Positions 40,861 through 64,000 of a stretch of 64,000 bases of DNA are shown here, in pieces (position 1 is the first letter of the stretch; each line of letters opens with the position of its first letter). Source of the DNA: Paraspadella gotoi (taxonomy: Eukaryota; Chaetognatha); NCBI GenBank assembly GCA_051294375.1, contig CM119270.1, positions 16,861,904 to 16,925,903 of the forward strand. Direction: 5' to 3'. Both the position numbers and the translations under genes were made by a program. Below the pieces are notes generated by a model. That model was not told the DNA's origin. It saw nothing but the letters and a program-made list of their open reading frames with translations, and did no database searches.

Positions 40861-41513
40861 AATTCTACAATCTTAAACTTTAATGAAACACTAAAGAAGC
40901 CAAGGAACGAACTAACATTATACTACATAACATTTAGTAATTAAAAAAATTTATTATACAAATTTTACAATTATTAGCAGTAGAGGCCATATTATTATAC
41001 TAGTACTAATCTTAATTAAATGTTTAAAATTTCAAAACAGTTTTTTTCTTTAGATTTTTTTGCAGATTTTGGATTCGTCATAAAAAGTTGTATAAAAATA
41101 ATGTAACTCTTTTTAAAAATTCCTTCATTTAAGTGGGTAAAAAAATTAGAAAAGCTATATTTTTAAGCTGAAAAATTAACTTTTTAGTATATCAAATATA
41201 GTTTTTTTTTGAAATTTTTAAACCCACTTAATTGAAAGAATTTTTCAAAAAATGGCTTATATTTTCTTTTATCAACATTTTGCATGAAGGAAATTCAAAT
41301 CTTGCAATCAAAATTAAGGAAAAGCCTATGATTAAAATTTTTCAATTTTATCAAGGATAGTACTATTTATATAAAATATAGTGCCTACTGCGAAAACTTG
41401 AAAGAACATAAAATAAATTTTTTTACAAATTAATATTTACTGATGAATATGTTGTTTCATAATTGACATTTAGAATTTTTGTATGTAATTTCTACTTACG
41501 GCACTTAGTAACG
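40853..41513. mobile_element. 661-bp foldback (palindromic) insertion
   Basis: Copies of this flank at about 38,950 and 44,750 read 'gtaaacatgttctgatta' without interruption. Here 661 AT-rich bases are inserted, flanked by ATGT at 40849-40852 and 41514-41517. The insert folds on itself around about 41,183. Left-arm 'gcagtagaggccatatta' pairs with the complement of a right-arm stretch near 41,385, and 'catttaagtgggtaaaaa' pairs with the complement near 41,220. There is no coding capacity. It fits a foldback or MITE-like non-autonomous DNA element; the superfamily is unknown. Confidence 0.7.
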
Positions 41514-42540
41514 ATGTTCTGATTAACCTAACCTTCTTAATCTTCAGTAGCAGAACACAAAAATGAGGAAGCCAGATCACACTATTGTGAAAAAGTCGAA
41601 TCTTTCACTTTCTTCTGTCAATGTGGCCCAATTTTCAAATTATGTTTATCTTGAACGGTCTTGCAACTCGTCTGCGACGCGAAAGGGCTACATCTACCGG
41701 ACATGCGGACAGGGGGTAACGATTGGTCAAAAGTCGACCGAAAGCCCATTTTGATCGGATCGTTGGAGGATCTGATTTGTAATCTTACTCTGGTCGAAGG
41801 CCAAAGATGGGAGAAGAAAGAATCCAAATATTTTTCTCTCTCTTCTCTCAGAATTTGAGCGTCAAAACAAAAAGAAAAGAAAATCATATAAAGCACCAAA
41901 AAACGTTTATTGAAAAAACGAGCCACGTACGCGCGCTCGAACGAAAAAAAAGCTTGTTTTGCTTTTGGTTTCAAATCTTCGAAAATTTCAAAAAAAACAT
42001 CAGGATTTATACGTTTACTTTTTTTGGATTTTTTTTCTCATCCCGCCCCCGTGGGAAAAGCTAGCATTTTTTTTTGTTAATTCGGGATAATAATCGTTTT
42101 ACTTTTGTGCATTGATGCATTGGGGTCATATCATTTAGTATCAACATCTCTCTTGATTTAGTACGATCGAGAAATTCGAGAAAGGAGCCTATTAATTTTT
42201 CGGAGATTAAATAGTCGCGGTCAATTTTTTTTCTTCAAGATTTTGGGTTCGCTTTGCAAGAATTTAATTTACATTTCGTTAATTTAAAAACGTAAAAGCG
42301 TGAATTAAACAAAGGTAACTTTTTCCGAGAAACTTTTTTTTCCCTCTATTTTTCTTTCCATCTCACCGTTCTACTGACACTGTCATTCCCACACAGTCAC
42401 TCTTTCAGGTCGTCGTTTTTCTCTCTCTCCCAAAATTTATGTCTCCAAATAACAAAACATAAAACAAAAACAACAAACTTCGCAAACGTAAACAGAAAAC
42501 GAATTCTTCTTTAAAATAAAACAAAACAAAAAAAACAAAA

Positions 42541-50148
<7,608 letters not shown>

Positions 50149-50224
50149 GAAAAGATGAAAAATTTATTTGTGAAGAAATGAAGTGAACTAAAGTGAGAAG
50201 AGAGCAACTGTATTTACGAAGAAT

Positions 50225-50275
50225 TGAATTGAACTGAACTGAACTGAACTGAACTGAACTGAACTGAACTGAAAG
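50225..50275. repeat. (GAACT)n microsatellite
   Basis: About ten pentanucleotide units in the probable nAChR 3' UTR. Confidence 0.95.
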
Positions 50276-50610
50276 AACTTCTATTTTAAAGAGAAGCTGG
50301 AATTTTTAACTTGTTTTACGATTTCGTAAATCGTTTTGATTTTAATTCTTAATTTTAATTCTAATTCCATGTCATTACGATACGGGTAGCGTGAGAGCAA
50401 CTCTATTTATTTTGAATGAAGTCTTTAAAAAAGCTGACTAATCTCGGATAATTTGACGATGATTAAAAAGCCCAGGAGGTGTCCAGAAGTCCTGGATGGG
50501 ATGTTTCGCTTTAACTTTGTTTAGGCCAAAATTGTTTCTCGAACTCAAGGGGTCGCTAGCAGTTTTCTGAATAGAGCGAAAACAAGAGAGAACGGAAGAG
50601 AAACAGCCAG

Positions 50611-50659
<49 letters not shown>

Positions 50660-50861
50660 TTAACGAATAACCATGCTTATCGCGACTAATCGCCATCTGC
50701 CGGCTAATTTTATTTTCTTTGATATTGTGAATTTATCGATTATTGATTTATTAAAGTTTTCCTTAAACAGTTAATTTTTTTTAAATTGATTAGATTTATT
50801 AGATTAATTCGAAGATGCAGAATTAAGTCAGGTGGACCTTACAGCTCTCGATGATTGACAA

Positions 50862-50867
50862 AATAAA
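50862..50867 (+). terminator. Candidate nAChR polyadenylation signal
   Basis: AATAAA about 715 bases after the stop codon. Assigned by position only. Confidence 0.3.
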
Positions 50868-51977
50868 TATAATGCTATTTTTTGTTAGTTTTTTTTATAA
50901 TAAAATAAATTCTTCTTTACTCAATACTCAACTATGAAAAAGAAACACCAATGAACAACTTTTTCTGGTTGGCAATAATAAGGATAAAAATTAAATTGGC
51001 TGCTACTTTTCAGAAAATAATTTACCATAAAAAAGTTTCTATGATTTGAAATACGGAATGTAACACACATTTTGAATTGAAACTTTCTACGATTGAAGCA
51101 GATAAGCCGGGAACAATACCGTCTGATCGTTTCCATTAACTCAACGAGTTTAATCGTGATTCAAAACACTTAATGTCCAATTGTCCAATTGTCCAATTGT
51201 CCGATTGTCCCTTCATCAATCATTCCCCCCCCCCTTTCCCCTCGATCCCCATTTCCTCTCAAAAATCTCGATAATAAAAAAGCAAAATTCGTGAGTCATC
51301 GTCGCAATTCCACCGNNNNNNNNNNCTCCCCCCCTTTCTTTCCTTCTTTCTTTCTTTCCTTCTTTCTTTCCTCCCCTCTTTGTGATACATCAAACCTCAG
51401 CTCTTCCTCTATTTTTGGCCTCTTCTCTCTCCCATAGACGAACGATATTCCCTTCCTCCTCCTTCGCTCGCGTGCAGAGGAGAGAAGCTACTTCCATCTG
51501 GCTGCTAACGCGTTCGTCGTCCGGAGCGGAAGGATTTAACGAGAGTTTCGTTATTTTCTCGTTACGTTTGACGCCAATTTTGGCCCTATTTCACTCGTTC
51601 CATTTCGTTTTATTACACTCGCGCGCCGGTGGACGTTTCTGATGTCGTTAAAAACGCACGGGCTTTTCCTCTTCCTCCAATCTCTCTTTTGCTCTTNNNN
51701 NNNNNNAGTCTTTGACTAAGAGATCCTAATTCCTGAGCGGAGGAAAAAGAGGGGCTAGCTTTGCCCCTTACCTCCTTCTAAAACGGCTCTTGCCACCCGG
51801 TGGGGCTTTTCTCGTTTTGGTTGGGAGAGTGGATGGAGGAAAGAAGGAGGAAAAGTAAGCAGGAGGAAACTTCTTTTCTTTTTCAATTGGAGGAGGAAGA
51901 TGAGGAGGAGGTTCCTTCGCTCTTATCATCGATTCCACTAAACATGGAACCGAATCCGCCCTCGCGGTCGCATGCGC

Positions 51978-52111
<134 letters not shown>

Positions 52112-52616
52112 CGCGCCAACGTGTGCGCGCGCTTGAGCCTCTCATCGCACGGAAACTACGAGAAGCAATTCAATGTTTTTCTTCGAAGCCGGAAAATTAT
52201 TATTTTTTGTTTCTCCGTTTAATTTGTTATTCTGTTTTTTCAAAATCGAGTGTTTGTTGACATTCTTGCCACCTTTGTTTACATTTTGCAGGTGATGGAA
52301 TTCGTCTTTTGTTTACGCGCCGTCCATTTTTGTTTATATCGTTGATTTCGTCAAAACAAATATCGAGAAAAATTTAATACACTTGATTTTACATCGTCTT
52401 TTGAAACGACTGCTATCTTTCTAACTCTTCGAATCTTTTTTGACGATTCCGCATCACTTTTCCTAATTTATAAATTCGTGGGAGTCAAATCCTTACAGCA
52501 TTCGGGCAGTAAGTATTAGCCAATAGTTTTAGATATTATGGATATAAAAGAGATTTTTCTCTCTAAGAAAGAAACAGAGCGAGATTTATACGATAAATAT
52601 AATTAGAGAGTAAAAA

Positions 52617-52619
<3 letters not shown>

Positions 52620-52715
<96 letters not shown>

Positions 52716-52958
52716 GACTATTATTAAAAGATATAAGAGAAATATAAATAAACAAAATTTAACAAAAAGAGAAAGATAATTAAAATTTAAGATAAAAAGA
52801 AAGAAAGAAAGAAAGAAAAAAAGAAAGAAAGAAAGAGATTGCGGGCGGATGTAAATGATGGCGGGGGATGTAATTGAATTTCTTCCCCAAGGTCGCGTCG
52901 TTTATACCAGGTTTAACAAAAATGGAGATGGGAAATTTACTTTGATTTATGTGGGGAG

Positions 52959-53004
<46 letters not shown>

Positions 53005-53071
53005 TGAGAGAAATTGAAAAAGAAAAAAAAAGAAAGAGAGGGAAAAAATAAAGCAAGAAACAAAGGAATGC

Positions 53072-53103
<32 letters not shown>

Positions 53104-53158
53104 AANNNNNNNNNNNNNNNNNNNNNAAAGAAAGAAAGAAAGAAAGAAAGAAAGAAAA
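52620..53158. repeat. Compound (GA)n and (AAAG)n region
   Basis: GA runs at 52,622-52,712 and 52,965-53,000, and AAAG runs at 52,797-52,837 and 53,073-53,158. The last is split by the gap 53,106-53,126. Confidence 0.9.
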
Positions 53159-54035
53159 AATATTAAATATTGTTTAAGATATTAAAACTTTTCCTCTTGT
53201 TGTCTTCGTAAAAGTTCGAACTCATTCATTCGACCAAATCATTTGCGTTCGTTTGTCTTCTGCTTCGTTGAATCACAAGAATAGAATTCAATACGATGAC
53301 ATCTTGGCTGACATTGACGCAGACGACGACAACGACGATGACATAGATTCATAGAATATCATATTGTCAAAAAAAAAAACAAACAAAGAAATGAAGATGA
53401 TGAAGACAACGTTTCTCCTGTTACCTTTAATTCTCCGCTTGAATTTGAAAATTAAATTCTCCTAATTTACGCTCAATTTCAATTTTCTTTCATTTAATAT
53501 TCTATTCACTTTATGTATTAATAGTTAAATCTATGTTTTTCACAGAACTATAAATAAATTCTTTGGCGCTGAAAAAAAAACAAACAGTAAAAACTACAAT
53601 TTCCTTTCTTTAAAGTCACAACATCAAAATAAGTAGGAAACTTAAAGAACCTGTGATTAATAAGATCATCATATCATTTTTCTCGACTAAAAAAAAACAA
53701 AAAAAAAACTAAAACGATATTTTTAGATATTTTTTTAAATAAAAAAATCGTATTTACAGTAAATCAAAACTGAATAAAAAACACAAACTTTCTCCCATTT
53801 ATCGGTTGGCATTTCGCTAATAGGAAATATCGACGGCTCACTTCCCCGCCCCCCCCACCCAACCGATCGCACAAAAAAAAAACCTCACTCGATTCACGTC
53901 TGTTTTCACGATTAATCGACCTCCAGAGATTCCATCCGGTCGGAGCCATCCGTGCCCATCCTTTTGTTTACTCAAAATATAAAAAAAAATCCGGCCGTTT
54001 GCCGGGAGGCTTCCGTTCCCTCGGAAACCACCGGG

Positions 54036-54262
54036 CCAATCATCGACGTTCTATTGGGTTTAACGCTCGACCAATCACCGTTCGTTTACGAAGCCCCTCG
54101 GACATTCACCTTGTTTGTCAATCACCGGTGAATTATTCGTCAATCAGTTCCCAGTCCCTTCGGTTTACTGCTCGTCAAAATCACCAGCCGTCTATATTGT
54201 TTTTTATTCAAAAAATATATCGACCAATCAGCGACGAGTATTTCAGAAAATCTTCAGCCAAT
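54036..54262 (+). promoter_or_regulatory. CCAAT-box cluster at the DCLK 5' end
   Basis: CCAAT on the + strand at 54036-54040, 54071-54075, 54224-54228 and 54258-54262, plus ATTGG at 54053-54057. All lie within 240 bases before the DCLK ATG, in a GC-richer patch. CCAATCA cores are typical NF-Y sites. The last box is only 11 bases before the ATG, so some boxes lie in transcribed sequence unless the start is further downstream. Confidence 0.45.
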
Positions 54263-54273
54263 CAAGAAACAGG

Positions 54274-63926
<9,653 letters not shown>

Positions 63927-64000
63927 GTGAGGACAGGGGGTGAGGTCGCAGGGTAGAGTCGGGTCTCCGACGTCCTTCGTCTTTTATATTCGATTTGATC

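Overview
The window looks like nuclear DNA from an invertebrate animal. All four recognisable genes are intron-rich, use GT-AG introns, lie on the + strand and belong to animal families: thymine DNA glycosylase (TDG), Ena/VASP, a Cys-loop nicotinic acetylcholine receptor-like (nAChR) subunit and a doublecortin-like kinase (DCLK). The nicotinic-type subunit and DCLK point to a bilaterian. The Ena EVH1 domain reads much like arthropod Ena as I remember it, so a protostome, perhaps an ecdysozoan, is likely, but I cannot name the species. The DNA is saturated with simple repeats (CT/GA, GAAA, CGA/CGT, GATT) and minisatellites, and it carries 20 N gaps.

Layout. 1-8,812: two direct copies of one noncoding block (A 70-5,370; B 5,620-8,812), with a decayed LINE only in copy A. 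8,813-23,173: gene-poor, gapped sequence with a large inverted duplication (arms 13,068-15,000 and 18,139-19,933). 23,174-31,036: TDG, 17 exons found and one catalytic exon missing beside a gap. 31,037-35,233: intergenic, with a CCAAT cluster. 35,234-38,316: Ena/VASP, 6 exons. 39,270-46,881: partial re-copies of the Ena 3' end and of nAChR exons 1-4, full of single-base indels, plus a 661-bp foldback element present in only one copy. 42,541-50,148: nAChR subunit, 15 exons. 50,149-54,273: repeat-rich intergenic DNA ending in a CCAAT-box cluster. 54,274 to past the window end: DCLK, two DCX domains and most of the kinase domain.

The genes do not form a pathway or operon; they act respectively in DNA repair/demethylation, actin elongation, ligand-gated ion flux and microtubule binding/phosphorylation. 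Many repeated blocks, with indel-only differences and 25-N gaps beside several of them, look like uncollapsed alleles or unpolished long-read gap fill rather than real duplications.

The most interesting biological pattern I can see is that many introns consist of minisatellites that start or end exactly at a splice junction, some carrying copies of exon ends and decoy splice sites. The second is the giant-palindrome insertion at 40,853-41,513. I see no prokaryotic-type system, CRISPR array or virus.
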